From: Vombatus ursinus
Lineage: Eukaryota > Chordata > Mammalia > Diprotodontia > Vombatidae
Assembly: GCF_900497805.2 (NCBI RefSeq)
Contig: NW_020954590.1
Span: 90,194,706-90,258,705, forward strand
DNA length: 64,000 nt
Direction of reading: 5' to 3'
The position numbers and the translations under genes were made by a program. Numbering within the stretch: position 1 is the first letter of the stretch; the number at the start of each line of letters is the position of its first letter. The notes under the pieces are model-generated. The model was not told the DNA's origin. It saw only the letters and a program-made list of their open reading frames with translations, and made no database searches. This document shows positions 38,346 through 49,959 of this stretch, one piece after another.

Positions 38346-39057
38346 GATGTTTTTGTTATGGCAGATTGTTGCTTCTATTTCCTCTCATGAATTAAGCTAA
38401 GGCCACTTAGCTAAAAAACTCTCTTACACTGTTCTCTCTGATGACATTAGCTCCTCTTATTCCCACTACTTTTTCTGGGTCCCCTTCATACTGGAGCACC
38501 CCTTTTGCTATGATTTAGATTTCAACTCTGTCTGGCAGAGCTCATGCATCTAATAAGAAAGCGCCAAATGGAGGATTCTCTTTTAATCATTCCCTTCATA
38601 ATATCAGGCCCACTTATCTTTATTGGAGACATATCTTTTATAAAATGCCCCTTCTGAGAAGCATCTCATTTTTTCAGGTACATGGAAAGAAGTGGTCCAT
38701 AGAGGAAGTAGTCCATGAGAGGGACTAGTCTGTAATTTTTTTTTTCAGAGAGAGTGACAAATGTTGCACCAACTCCGATATTCTTCCTAATTGTGAGTGT
38801 CCCTTGCCCAGGGAAATGATCTCTACTAGTCCGGAAGATTGAAAAAAGCATCCTAAATGTTCTGCATTTTACTACCTTTCAATAGTTTAGGGAGATTATT
38901 CAAGTCAACCTAGGCTTTCAGTTCCTAGTACTATTTATTTGCTCTGCTATGAGTAGGGGTTGTGTCTTCAACATCTCCTAAAGTACATATGTCCTGAGAT
39001 CTGCCTACAATTTACTTAAAGTGGGTGGAGAATTGAAACAAACATTTATTAAGTTCT

Positions 39058-39206
39058 TTTTTTTTTTTTAGGCAATTAGGGTTAAGTGACTTGCCCAGGG
39101 TCACACAGCTAGTACATGTCAAGTGTTTGGTCTGAGGCCGGATTTGAACTCAGGTCCTCCTGACTTCAGGGCCGGTGCTCTATCCACTGTGCCACCTAGC
39201 TGCCCC
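39058..39206 (-). mobile_element. tRNA-derived marsupial SINE with 11-bp target duplication
   Basis: Complete reversed SINE from poly-T to CCACCTAGCTGCCCC, flanked by TATTAAGTTCT on both sides (39047-39057 and 39207-39217). Little diverged from the other full copies here, so among the younger insertions. Confidence 0.95.
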
Positions 39207-39429
39207 TATTAAGTTCTGGTATGTACAAACTAGGTACTAGGGATGAGTTCAAGGACAAAAATGTGGGCTCCAGCTCCTTATAAGTGTTCTACCAGGAAAT
39301 AGAGGATACATACAATCATATAAATACAACTTAACATTCAGAGCTCAGAACCCTCCCCTCAACCTAAGTAGGACCATCTTTGGATTTGAATTTTGAATAG
39401 TATATGTTCTTGTATGTCCACTTGGTTTT

Positions 39430-39825
39430 GTGAACCTTAGATTACAAACTCTTAAAGAGCAGAGACTATACTTGTTATTTATCCTTGTGCCAAGCCCAAA
39501 ACAGTGCCATATTGCAGAAAGGCACTTGATAGATTCCTTAGATGAAGCTACTCTTAATATCCATCTTATAGGAACAGGTGGGCATATGAAATTGAATTTT
39601 AGTCCTCATTTACGTACTGCTGATGTTAGAACTTTCCCTCAGAGACTATTCCTAAATTATTCTGTACATGACTTGTTTATATAGAGTTGTTTGCATATTA
39701 TTACCCTCATTAGATTGAAAACTCCTTGAGAAAGCAGAGACCGACTTCTGCCTTACTTTGTGCCCCCAAGATTTAGCAGAGTGCCAGGATTATATTAGGC
39801 ACTTAATAAATGCTGATTGACTATT
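39430..39825 (+). mobile_element. L2 LINE 3' end remnants
   Basis: 39440-39535 (CAAACTCTTAAAGAGCAGAG) and 39640-39825 ('GAAAACTCCTTGAGAAAGCA', ATTAGGCACTTAATAAATGC) are two L2/MIR-type tails in sense. Confidence 0.7.
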
Positions 39826-39984
39826 TGCTTTTATGCATTTAATTTTTGTTACTTTCTAAATACATTCCTAGTTACATAACTTAGTTTATTATTAGAGTCT
39901 CATTTTAATGTTCTTGTAGGGCAATGGTTCAGTAGTGATTCAAGATGGACTTGTGTTAACTGCTGACTCATCAGACACATCTAT

Positions 39985-40110
39985 TTGTCTATACATCTAT
40001 CTATCTATCTGTCTATCTATCCATCTTTCTATCTATCTCTTTCTCCATACACATATTTATATATGTGTGTGTATTATATGCTATATTATTTATGTGTGTA
40101 TATATATCAG
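39985..40110. repeat. (CTAT)n/(TATG)n microsatellite
   Basis: Tetranucleotide CTAT/CTGT run, then AT/GT steps. Confidence 0.95.
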
Positions 40111-40439
40111 AACTTCCTCCCTTTCTGATCATTTTATGTCAGTTCTCCAGTATAAATCATTATTGACAATACGCCTCAGCTCATTCATGCCCTTTTTGGG
40201 GTCTTTTTGTTGTCCTCTGGGTCATGTGCAGTTTTGATTATTTCTGAGACTGTGGTGTTCCATAATTCACAACCATATGGTGTCACAGGAGAATATTTGT
40301 TTTTTAAAGATGGGGTTTTGTGTAGAGGAGTAGCTTGGGAGAATTGAAAGCACTGCACAGTTTCTCTGATGTTATCTAGTCTGACCTCCAACTCTATTTA
40401 ATTCTAGTCCTAGCTAGTTGTCTATGTTACAGTGTCTCT

Positions 40440-40860
40440 CTAGGATCTGGGTATAGATAGATCAATAGAACATTTAAGTGCTTACTTTGGGTCAGGCCTG
40501 GTGTTAAGCACTATGGATGCAAATCCAACCAAGGATGACAATTATGGCCCATAAGGAGCTTACATTTTAATGCAGGGGAAAAGAAATAAAGGGGAATTAG
40601 AAAGTGGGAGACAGAGAAAGTCTGCTATGACAAAGGCTGTGCTTTGTGAAGTGAGGTGAAGGCCTGATTTTGGGCAAGGTAAGGTTCAGGCTCAAGAGGC
40701 AGAGCCCAGGGTGGTAGAGTTCAAGGCTCCTATCCTAGGAGTTTTAGATGAGGGCAGGACAAGAGTCAGCATGATTGGGAGCTGGTATCACAGAATTGAG
40801 GTGGAGCCTTGGATTTGGGCAAGATAAGATGAAAGCTTCCCTATTGGAGGATGATGGCCA
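40440..40860 (-). mobile_element. L2 LINE 3' end, antisense
   Basis: 'TTTAAGTGCTTACTTTGGGT', 'GTGTTAAGCACTATGGATGC' and 'AAGGAGCTTACATTTTAATG' are the reversed L2 tail. The following block resembles 49095-49300, which occupies the same place after another L2 tail. Confidence 0.7.
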
Positions 40861-41284
40861 CTAAGGGCAATGTAATTTGGAACTGGTGAGCAGGGATGGA
40901 CTCAGCTATCTGGCTCTGCCTGTTCATTTTTTTTTTATCCATAGAAACACTTATACTAGCTATAATAAGGAAAAAAAAATCATTGCTATTTTGGTATACA
41001 AACTGATTAGTACCATTTTGCATTTCCTGTGCCTTATCAATCTCTGTTGTTCTAGTTGCCATGGTTTAAAAGGATGAAGACAGAATATCCTACCATTGTG
41101 TGATTTATAATCTTATCAGGGAGAGATAAGGGTATACAAATGACATAGAAACAAATTACAAAGCAACGGAGCTATAATAAGATAATTGTAGTAGGAACTA
41201 TAGAATTATTGATGAGTTCCCATTCCATATTGAACCAAATGAAACCACCTTATTCTGGCACTCTAGGCCTTTCACTATATTCTA

Positions 41285-41405
41285 TTCAAGTTTGTCACCC
41301 ATCACTTAACCTCTTTATGTCTCAAATTTTTGAAGCTGGAGAAAGAGGGAGTTAGACTGAATGACTTCTAAGTTCTCTTCAAGCTCTAATCTATGATCCT
41401 ATAAC
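41285..41405 (+). mobile_element. MIR-like SINE 3' part
   Basis: 'TCACTTAACCTCTTTATGTC', then TTAGACTGAATGACTTCTAA. Confidence 0.65.
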
Positions 41406-41424
41406 CTCTCTGACCTTCCTATCC

Positions 41425-43090
41425 TGTTAGCCAATAGACATTGATTGGCTGCTACTTGCCAGACACTGTGCTAGGTTTGGGAATACATAGAAAGCTGACA
41501 GTCTCTGCCCTCTAGGAGCTTACAATCTAATGGGAGAGACAACTTGCAAAAAACTATGTGAAAACAAGCCATATACAGGAAATAATCAACAGAGGCAAGG
41601 CACTATAGTTGAGAGGGATTGGAAAAGGTTTCCTATAGAAAGTGGAATTTTTTTTCTTTTCTTTTTTTTTTTTTTTGGCTAGGCAATTGGGGTTAAGTGA
41701 CTTGCCCAGAGTCACACAGCTAGTGTTATGTCTCTGAGACCAGATTTGAACTCAGGTCCTCCTGAATCCAGGGCCAGTGCTCTATCCACTGTGCCACCTA
41801 CCTGTCCCTAATAAGTGGAATTTTTGTTGAGACTTGAAGGAAACCAGAACAGCCAAAACCATTCCATGCATGAGAGGCAGTCAGTGAAAATGCCTGGAGT
41901 TAGGAGATAAAATGTCTTTGAGGTGTAGAGGGGTGGAAGTGGAAAGGAAAGGGGAAGGCAGGTTATGAATGGCTTTGATTGCCAAGTAGAGGATTTTATT
42001 TTTTATCCTGGAAATGGTAGGGAGCCACTAGAGTTTATTGAGTGGGGGACATGGGGTACAGAAGGGTCAGATTAGCACTTTAGGAAAATCAGTTTGACAG
42101 CTAAGTGGGGGATGGACTAGGGTAGAGACAGATTAGTGGCAAAGATACCAGCCAGAAACCTTTTGCAGTAGTCTAGGTATGATGTGATATGAGCCTGCAA
42201 CAAAGTGGTAGAAGTGACAAAGGAGAAAAGGGGAAGTATACAAGAGATGTTCAAGTAAAATCAGCAGGCCTTGGCTACAGGTTGGATATGGCAGATGAGA
42301 GAGAGTGAGGAGTTAATGATGACATGTAGGTTGCCAGCCTGAGTGACTGATAGGGAGGATGCTGGTGCTTTCAACAGTGAGTTCAGTTTTGAATATGTTG
42401 AATTTAAGATGTCTACAGGACATCCAGTTTAAGATGTCTAATAAGCAGAGAGGTTAGGGCTGGACAAGTAGATTTGAGAATTTTCAGCATAGAGATGATA
42501 ATTGAATCCATGGGAGCCAATGAGATTACCAAGTGGAATAGTATAAAGGGAGAAGAGAAGATGGCCCAGAATAAAACTTGATGGAACACTGACTGTTGGC
42601 AGGAGTGACTTGATGAAGATCCAGCAGAGAAGAATGAGAAGGAATGGTCAGGTAGGTAGCACTGTCACAAAAACCCAAAGACAAGAGAGTATCAAAGAGA
42701 AGAGAGTGATGGCATTGTTAAGGCTACAGAGAGGTCAAGAAGGATGAGGTTTGAGAAGAGGTTATTAGACTTGGAAAGTAAGAGATGATTTGTAATTCTG
42801 GAGAGAGAAATTTCAGGTGAATAATGAGGTTGGAAACCAGACTATAGACAATTAAGAAGAGAGTGAGAGGAAAGGAAGTGTAAAGGTGCCCATAAAACTG
42901 GTATAATAATTCCTTGTCTTCCTGAATTTAGAAGACTGGGGCAGATAATCTTTTTAGGCCAGATAATCTTTATACAGTTTTGAGATTTGTGATTGGATAT
43001 AGGAGTTAAGAGCAAAAAAGAAAATAAACTGATGAATACATGGAGATTTCCAGTGATATAGTTTTTTGAAATATATTCTGGCACCAAGGA
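41425..43090 (-). mobile_element. L2 LINE, long antisense copy (about 1.5 kb)
   Basis: The longest L2 in the window. It starts with the reversed tail (GCCAGACACTGTGCTAGG) and runs through the 3' UTR into reversed ORF2 reverse transcriptase. Landmarks include 'GGACATCCAGTTTAAGATGT' and GAGAGGTCAAGAAGGATGAGG, and the - strand peptide LHFLSSHSLLN near 42850. Split by the SINE at 41653-41812. Degenerate. Confidence 0.85.
41653..41812 (-). mobile_element. tRNA-derived marsupial SINE inside L2
   Basis: Complete reversed SINE with a long poly-T. Flanked by AAGTGGAATTTTT at 41640-41652 and 41813-41825. Confidence 0.95.
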
Positions 43091-43179
43091 GACAAGTACT
43101 TGTGTGACAGTGATTCTCTGGCCTGATTGGTGACAAGTTAGAGTGGATTATCATGCTGACCTACTCCAAAAGAAAAATC

Positions 43180-43275
43180 ATAAGACTTGTTCAGCCATTC
43201 CTCAATTGATGGACATCTCCTCAGTTTTCAATTCTTTGCCACCAAAAAAAGAGCTGTTATAAACATGTGGATACT
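43180..43275 (-). mobile_element. L1 LINE 3' fragment, antisense
   Basis: TTCAGCCATTCCTCAATTGA and TCTTTGCCACCAAAAAAAGA are reversed L1 3' landmarks. Confidence 0.75.
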
Positions 43276-43289
43276 TTGAACATGGACTT

Positions 43290-43385
43290 TCTTTTGCCTT
43301 TCTTTCTATCCTCAGCACTTAGCATAGTGTCTGGCATCTAGGCACATATTAAATGCTTGTTAACTGACTGACTAACGAACAGCGC
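43290..43385 (+). mobile_element. L2/MIR 3' tail
   Basis: 'CTCAGCACTTAGCATAGTGT' and ATATTAAATGCTTGTTAACT. Confidence 0.65.
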
Positions 43386-43389
43386 TGCC

Positions 43390-44485
43390 CCCCATCTCTC
43401 TAGGGCCATCAGCTCCCCTCACTATGCACCTCAGTCTCTGAGAAGGGGATGGGAATTAGGTTCAAAGCTTACTTAGTTCACTTCCTACAAAGTATTTGTT
43501 CCACCAAGTTCCAAGTCTAAAAGGTCCTCTCCCTCACAGTCCCTAGGCTTCCATCCCAGGACCTTGGCTTCTCAGGACTTCCCAGCTGGACTGGTTGCAA
43601 CATCTGGCCCAGAATACTGGGTTCCAGGGTCCCCATGGCTTAAGCTCCCTTTACTCCCTTCACCTAAGTCTGAAAATAATAATAGAAACAAACCCATTTC
43701 TGGGGACCCTTCTGGTGTGGGAGAAGAGGAAGGTGGCCCTCAGGCCCATCCCTTTTACAGCATGTTGTCCATGCACTAGACTCTACTGGAAAGAGAGAGT
43801 GCCTGGGTCAGGGAGATTTGAGGATTCAGACAGTTCAAGCTCCTCCACCTGGAAAGAGTCTGCTCTCATCCATGTGGTAAGCAAACAGAATGTTCATGCC
43901 TGAGCCAGGACCTTTATTTCACAGAAACAGATCTCGGGCATTATCCATGTGGGTGCGTCTGTTTTAGGTGGTCTGGGCATGAGACAAACCTCTGTTACAT
44001 TTGTAAGGTTCATATAAACTCCCCATACAAAATTGGTTAAAGGTACTTTGAAGTTGTGCGCATTGAACAGTAGCTACTGACTACAATTTGATCAAAAGTA
44101 TCTCCCTTTTCCTGCCATGCTGCCCCACTCCATTTCTTGTTCTTTCTGAACTTTACCTCCCCTTCTTGCTCTGGAGTTGGTCATGATCAGTGGTGACAGC
44201 TCATTACCTCTAGCTGGCTCCAACCACCTAACCACGCCATCTACTTTCCATAACACTGTATAGATTCCTCCTCCCCTCCCTAACTCTACTCCCCCTTCCC
44301 TTCCCCCACATCACATTTGTCACCTTTTACTCTCTTACTTTGGCAACAATAACAAAATCAAGACTACTATTGCTTCTGGAAAGGGTGTGTCAATAATTTA
44401 TTGCCCTGTGGTTCTATTCACCATACTGTGACTTCATCCTTCTATGTCCATCAGTAGGGAGGGAAGGAGGGAAGGAGCTCTACAT
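43390..44485. other. GC-richer intron segment of unknown origin
   Basis: About 43390-43960 has visibly higher G+C than its surroundings, and two overlapping open frames of 71 and 102 codons with no recognisable domain or splice context. It could be an L1 5' region, an LTR or unique sequence. No gene is called. Confidence 0.35.
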
Positions 44486-44486
44486 G

Positions 44487-44568
44487 ATTTCTTCCTTCCT
44501 TCCTTCCTTCCCTCCTTCCTTCCTTCCTTCCTTCCTTCCTTCCTTCCTTCCTTCCTTCCTTCTTTCCT
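44487..44568. repeat. (TTCC)n tetranucleotide repeat
   Basis: Near-perfect TTCC run. A short GGAA-rich stretch precedes it at 44455-44475. Confidence 0.97.
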
Positions 44569-45064
44569 ATTTCTCCAAGTTATAGATTTAGGAAACGTGC
44601 AGTTTAACAAATTGCAAACTTAAGTTTTATGATTTTTCTTCTGGGGTAGATCAGCATGGTCATTCACTCTAAGTTGTTAGCATTAATTCCACCTAATGAC
44701 TATAACTTCCTAAGGCGGGTAATATATTTAAAAACATAAATCATTCCCTTGACAAAAAAGTGAATTATTTCAAATAATAGGTAGCAGATTTATGAATCAT
44801 ATATGTGAGAAAGAGAGTTTACAATATTATCCATATTATATACTTCTATGTAGTGACAGATTTGTAGTTCATAATTAATGATTCATGTAAAGCTTGCTCT
44901 GATTTTTTTTTTTGGTAAATGTTTCAAATCTTAATACTCATAGGGAAGTCTCTGACTCTGCAGTATGTCATTGCAGTTGCTTTAAAATACTTGCTTGTGT
45001 CTGAGTTTCTTTTATAGTTATAATTTGTATAATTCTGCAATAAGGTATTTCAGTGTCCAGCCAA

Positions 45065-45865
45065 ACTTTTCAGAGGTCTTAACCTGGGGTTCATGAACTT
45101 TTTTACATATCTATTTTGGTAACTGTATTTCAGTACAATTGATTTCCTTTGTAATTCCATGTATTTTATTTATGCATTATTTATACAGGTTCCACCATGT
45201 CAACCCCACCCCCCAGCTTCTCTCCCCCCAATAAGCCTCTACATACAATAAACTCCTATCACCTCCCAGATTAAATACAGAATCTTCTGTTTGGTGGTCA
45301 AGGCCCTTTATAACCTCTCTTCCTCCCCCATATTTCCAGTCTTCTTAAACCCTCCTCCCTGCCGTGGACTTTTCAATGGCCTCCTGGTTGTTCCGCCAAC
45401 AAGACACTCCACCTCTCAACTCTGGACATTTTCTCTGACTGTGTTCCATGCCCACAATGCTCTCTCTCTCTCTGCTCACCTCTACCTTTTGGTTTCCCTG
45501 GCTTCTTTCAAGTCTAAACAAAAATCCTGTCTTTTACAGAAAGCCTTTCCTAATTTCTCTTAAGTCCAGTGCCTTTCTTCTTTTAATCATTTCCTGTTTA
45601 TCCTGTATATAGCTTGTCTGTACAGATTTCTTTACTTGTTGTCTCTCCCATTAAATTTCAAGCTCCTTGAGGGACTATCTTTTGCCTCTTTTTATATCCC
45701 AGAGCTTAACACAATGTCTGGCACAAAATAAGTGCTTAATAAATGTTTGCTGCCTGATTGACATTTAAAAACATTATTATCAGAAGGGCTTCATAAATTT
45801 TCCCAGAATGCAAAAAGGGCTGTAACATAAGAGAAGTTAAGAACCCCTCCTGTATGGTACTTATG
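45065..45865 (-). mobile_element. hAT-type remnant, split by an L2
   Basis: Left part 45065-45185 (TCTTAACCTGGGGTTCATGA, 'TTCCTTTGTAATTCCATGTA'). Right part 45770-45865 (CATTTAAAAACATTATTATC, then AAGTTAAGAACCCCTCCTG). Same family as 6345-7160 in the opposite orientation. The L2 at 45190-45765 is inserted in it. Confidence 0.65.
45190..45765 (+). mobile_element. L2 LINE 3' end
   Basis: ORF2 end and 3' UTR in sense ('GGTCAAGGCCCTTTATAACC', 'AAGCTCCTTGAGGGACTATC', tail AAGTGCTTAATAAATGTTTG). One of the better preserved L2 ends here. Confidence 0.85.
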
Positions 45866-46259
45866 GTTGATTTAATTAAATAACTATGTATTGTTCATTA
45901 AAGACCTAGTACTAGAAACACAAATTTATTAGTGGCTTCTTGTCAGAAGATAATGTTTAGCCCATTAGCTGACCTGTAGTCAGATATTTTAAAAAGTCAT
46001 TCTTAAAAATATACTACTTTTGTAAAACTAAAGTGGAGCAATTTTGCTAAATGTAGAAATAATAGGGAGCCATAATTATTGTTTCTCTCAGAATGATTAA
46101 AATTTATTACTATACTAGGTATAATAAATTAGGAAGAATTACATTCAATGTATATTGTTTGTTGGATTCCAAATGAAGGCAATCTTGTTCATATTTACAA
46201 TTTGACTTGAACTTATAGTAAAAGTAATATGTGATTGATAAATATAAAAAATATAATTG

Positions 46260-46460
46260 CATCTTATATATAGTGTAGTACATATATAGTACTTATATAT
46301 TACTATAAGTAACATCTTATATATAGAGTACATATCTACATATATACACACATACATATACATACACATACATATATACACACACACATATATAAATATA
46401 TACATACATATATATATATAAATATATATATATATACATATATATATATACACACATATG
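46260..46460. repeat. TATA/CATA microsatellite
   Basis: Long run of TATATA, ACATAC and CACACA steps. Open frames across it are low complexity. Confidence 0.95.
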
Positions 46461-46469
46461 ACATATACT

Positions 46470-47425
46470 TGTAGTATAGTCCAGTAGTAGGCTAACAGGG
46501 CAACTGTGGGCTAACTACAAGGCTGGGCCAATTAAAGGATTTGGATGCTCCAGAGTTTTCTCTGTCTAGTGTGCTTGATCATTCTAGTTGCTCTAATTCA
46601 CTCTTCAGACTGACATCCTTAACGTGGGGACTTTGGTAATCCTGATCCTGGCCTAAGACCTTGACTTTGATTCCTTCATTGCTGCCTTTCTTTGCGTCTT
46701 AGATGTTGGCTTCTGTGTGGATCGCAAACTCCTTAGCCTGACCGTGATTAGCCCCTCTCCAGCTGCAAGGAAGGAAGAGCCAAAGTCTTCCCTATGACAT
46801 CTAGCACTCCAACTTAGTAAAAATAAAATGTCTAAGTAGTATTCAGGATGTGAACTGCTACATATGGCTTCTATCATCGAGCTGAGGAGAACACTGCTGG
46901 AACATTGTTAAAAAGCATTTATTGAGTGAAAAGTAGGGGCATGTTTAAAGTGGGAACTATCACATGAGTATATCTTGGCCTGTAGTACTTATAATGGTGT
47001 ATCTATACTGACCAAACATTGCTTAAAATGTATAGTTTTTTATAGGTCTGTGGTTTCACATTTTTAATCATTTCCTCCTGCTGAACTCACGAAAATAATG
47101 AATAGATTAAATCTTAGTGAATCAAAGGTACACTGAAAATCTGTGTGGCCTAAAATGTAAACACTGAATGAAGGAAAATGCTCTGAGCAGTACTATTAGG
47201 ATTACATTTTATAGACAAATCTGAACATTATGAGCCAGTTTCTCTGGCTATATAAACACGTAATTGAGAATTAATTAGGCAATGTGGAGGCCACATTGAG
47301 TATTTCAGGATATGTTATGAGGCTATCCTGGAATAAAATGGACCTTCTGAAAGTGATCAGTTTATTCTAGTGTTGCAAAGGACTTAATGCAAGTTTCAAG
47401 GAAATAACTTACTCAAAAAGTAAAT
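46470..47425. other. Intron 6 sequence without recognised features
   Basis: No repeat family, exon or RNA gene recognised. Confidence 0.45.
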
Positions 47426-47429
47426 TTGG

Positions 47430-47575
47430 CATGGTAGAAAGCATGCCAGCTCTAGAGAGTCAAGTCGCCCAGTTTCAAATCCTAGTTCTGACACTTACTA
47501 GCTGTGTGACCAAGGGTAAGTTGTTTAAAGCTTTAGGCCTTCAGTTCCCTCATCTGTAATATGGGGTTACTAACA
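47430..47575 (+). mobile_element. MIR/THER1 SINE
   Basis: 'CACTTACTAGCTGTGTGACC', then 'CAGTTCCCTCATCTGTAATA'. Confidence 0.8.
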
Positions 47576-47589
47576 GAGGTGAGGGAAGC

Positions 47590-47965
47590 ATTTGGCTTGT
47601 CTGCACAGAGGAATTAGTGTGAACTTAGAAGAAGGTAAAGAAGTGTAATGAAGATGAAGAGCAACCAAGAAGAATACAAAAAGCAGCATAATCTTCAAAG
47701 AATATTGACAGGATTGCTAAAACCCAGAACAAACTGAGATTAGTGAGGCTAAGGATAGAAAAAAGCTAATTTTTAATTATTTTAAGCTAGAGTAGAACCA
47801 ATAGAAGGAATCAAAGCAAAAATGAATCAACCGTTAATAAATCTGGGAGTCAGAGAGCAGCCTCCTTCTATCAGCTGTTGAGTCTGCTACATCTTCTACA
47901 AATCTATTAGGGTCCTTAGGACTCTTAAAATGTAAATGAGCGAAACATTTCCTAAAATTTAAATT
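47590..47965 (+). repeat. Unassigned repeat, copy A (right part)
   Basis: Matches 51400-51770 along its length: shared AGAAGTGTAATGAAGATG, 'GCAACCAAGAAGAATA', 'AAAGAATATTGACA', 'CAGAGAG...CCTCCTTCT' and GCTACATCTTCTA. It has a single copy of the segment that copy C carries partly twice. Family unknown. Confidence 0.8.
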
Positions 47966-48059
47966 GCTATATAAATGTGAGATATTACTAATATCTAGGA
48001 CAATATACATTAAACTATGAGAGTTGCCTTATTTTTTAAAAATATTACCTAATTTAAAT

Positions 48060-48398
48060 TTAATTTTTTTTAAAAAAAATCACTTACCAAGCATTTATTT
48101 TTCTCTTCCTTCTCCTTTCTACCCATTGAACAGAAAAAATTAAAAAGCCCAGAAAAGTAAAAAAAAAACAAACAAGCAACTCTTGTAGTAAGTATATGAT
48201 GTCAAAAAAAAGCAAATTCCTTCATTGGCTAAGTCCAAAAATGTTTGCCTCATTCTACATCTTGAGTCATCACCCCTATGTCAGGAGGTGGGTAGTGTGC
48301 TTCATTTTAAGTCCTCTGGAATCATAGTTGGTCGCTGCAGAGATCATAGTTCTCAAGTATTTAAAAGTTGTTTTTTTCTTTATAATGTTTTTGTTCTT
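48060..48398 (-). mobile_element. L1 LINE 3' UTR, antisense
   Basis: 'TCAGGAGGTGGGTAGTGTGC', CCTCTGGAATCATAGTTGGT and 'CTCAAGTATTTAAAAGTTGT' are reversed marsupial L1 3' landmarks. Confidence 0.75.
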
Positions 48399-48399
48399 A

Positions 48400-48665
48400 T
48401 ATGTAACTTAGAAGGTGGTAGTAGAGAGTATTACTCAAGCACAAACCCTGCCCTGGTTAATTTATTATCCCATACAGCACAGCTGCTATTCCAATTCTCT
48501 TCTTTCCTCTAGCTTCTCATTCCACCCTCTGTACAGGTGATTTCAAGAATGAAATCATGAAAATATAAAGAAATATCTCTGATGACGAAAGTCAAAATTG
48601 CCCAAAGAGGCAAATATGTCTGCACAGGGCACTTAATGATGAACTTAGATGAAGAAAAAGAAGTG
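48400..48665 (+). repeat. Unassigned repeat, copy B (left part)
   Basis: Matches 51180-51455: CTTAGAAGGTGGTAGTAGAG, 'ATCCCATACAGCACAGCTG', 'TTCTTTCCTCTAGC', 'GAATGAAATCATGAAAAT' and AACTTAGATGAAGAAAAAGA. Ends where an L2 tail begins. By eye 85-90% identical to copy C. Confidence 0.8.
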
Positions 48666-48669
48666 TAGA

Positions 48670-49375
48670 TAGACATGGATCGATAGATTGTTAGATGAAT
48701 GATAGACCATTTATTTAGAACTTATTGTGTGCCAGATACTGTATTAAGTGCTGGGGGTACATATATTGTTTTTGTTCAGTTGTGACTGACTCTTTGGGAC
48801 CCATTTGGGATTTTCTTGGCAAAGATACTAGAGTAGTTTGCCATTTCCTTTTTCCAGCTTGTTTTATAGATGAGGAAACTGAGGCAAACAGGGTTAAGTG
48901 ACTTGCCCAGGGTCACACAGCTAGTAAGTGTCTGAAGCCATATTTGAACTCAAGAAGATGAGTCTTCCTGACTCCAGGCCTGGCACTTTATCCACTACAC
49001 CACCTAGCTGCCCATGGAGGTACATATACAAGCAAGTCCCTGCCCTCAAGAAGCTTATATTCTAATGGGGGAGCTCTATAAATAAAGCAGGGTTGGAAAG
49101 GGTGTAGGAAGAATACCCATTTGGAGATGGTCAGGAAGTGAGGTAGGAAGGGAGGCCTAGGTCTCGGCATGATGAGCTGAAAGCTCCCCTATAACAGTCC
49201 ATCGTGATTTTAGAGGTAGAATATGATGTTCTGATGGGGATGACATGGCTGAGAAGTGAGATGAAGGCCTAGATCTGACCAAGCTAAAGAGAAAGCTCAT
49301 CAATTTAGAATTCAATTTGGTTCTAAGAATGGAGTCCATTTTGGTTCTAAAAGCAGAGTCCATCTGCTAATTGCA
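48670..49375 (-). mobile_element. L2 LINE 3' end, antisense
   Basis: The reversed tail (GAACTTATTGTGTGCCAGATA, GTATTAAGTGCTGGGGGTAC) continues after the SINE with AAGCTTATATTCTAATGGGG. Confidence 0.75.
48766..49018 (-). mobile_element. tRNA-derived SINE with RTE-like tail, inside L2
   Basis: Complete reversed copy: tail 'TTTGGGATTTTCTTGGCAAA', body 'GGTTAAGTGACTTGCCCAGG', head CACCTAGCTGCCC. Flanked by GGTACATATA at 48756-48765 and 49019-49028. Confidence 0.92.
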
Positions 49376-49489
49376 TTTGTGAGGAGAGTACACATACTGA
49401 TTAAATTACAGATCTCTCATGTATTGAAGTATGACAGTTTCTGTTTCCTCATTAGTAATTCATTTTTTTCTCATTTGTTTCTTTGTTAG

Positions 49490-49624
<135 letters not shown>

Positions 49625-49794
49625 TAAGTCACTCACTTCTGGAATTACTCATTTTATATTTTTAACCCTAAATATATACTACTGCACAACTTAGCAAAGG
49701 TTTCTTGAAGATCCTCTATTTTGAATTGAATTTATATTTCAGATGCACATCACCTTTATGATGGTGGACCATAACCCTCCTTTGTAATGCCATA

Positions 49795-49955
49795 TCATAG
49801 AACTTAGACTGTAAGGTGTGGAAGGGATTGTTAAGATCGTTTACTACAAGTTCTTCATTTTACGTATGAGCCAAAAGAGGAGAAAGTGATTTTCTAAGGA
49901 CACAGGGGGGAGTAAGGTAGAGAGCTAGAATTCAAACCAGTTCCTCCAAATCTCA
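49795..49955 (-). mobile_element. MIR-type SINE, antisense
   Basis: 'GTGGAAGGGATTGTTAAGAT', 'AGTTCTTCATTTTACGTATG' and AATTCAAACCAGTTCCTCC are diverged reversed MIR blocks. Confidence 0.6.
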
Positions 49956-49959
49956 ATTT

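Noticed and set aside
43564-43903. 71- and 102-codon open frames as an intronic gene
   Set aside because: No domain, no splice context; explained by the higher G+C, which lowers stop frequency.
46145-46453. 102-codon open frame rich in Tyr and Ile on the - strand
   Set aside because: It is translated TATA/CATA microsatellite.
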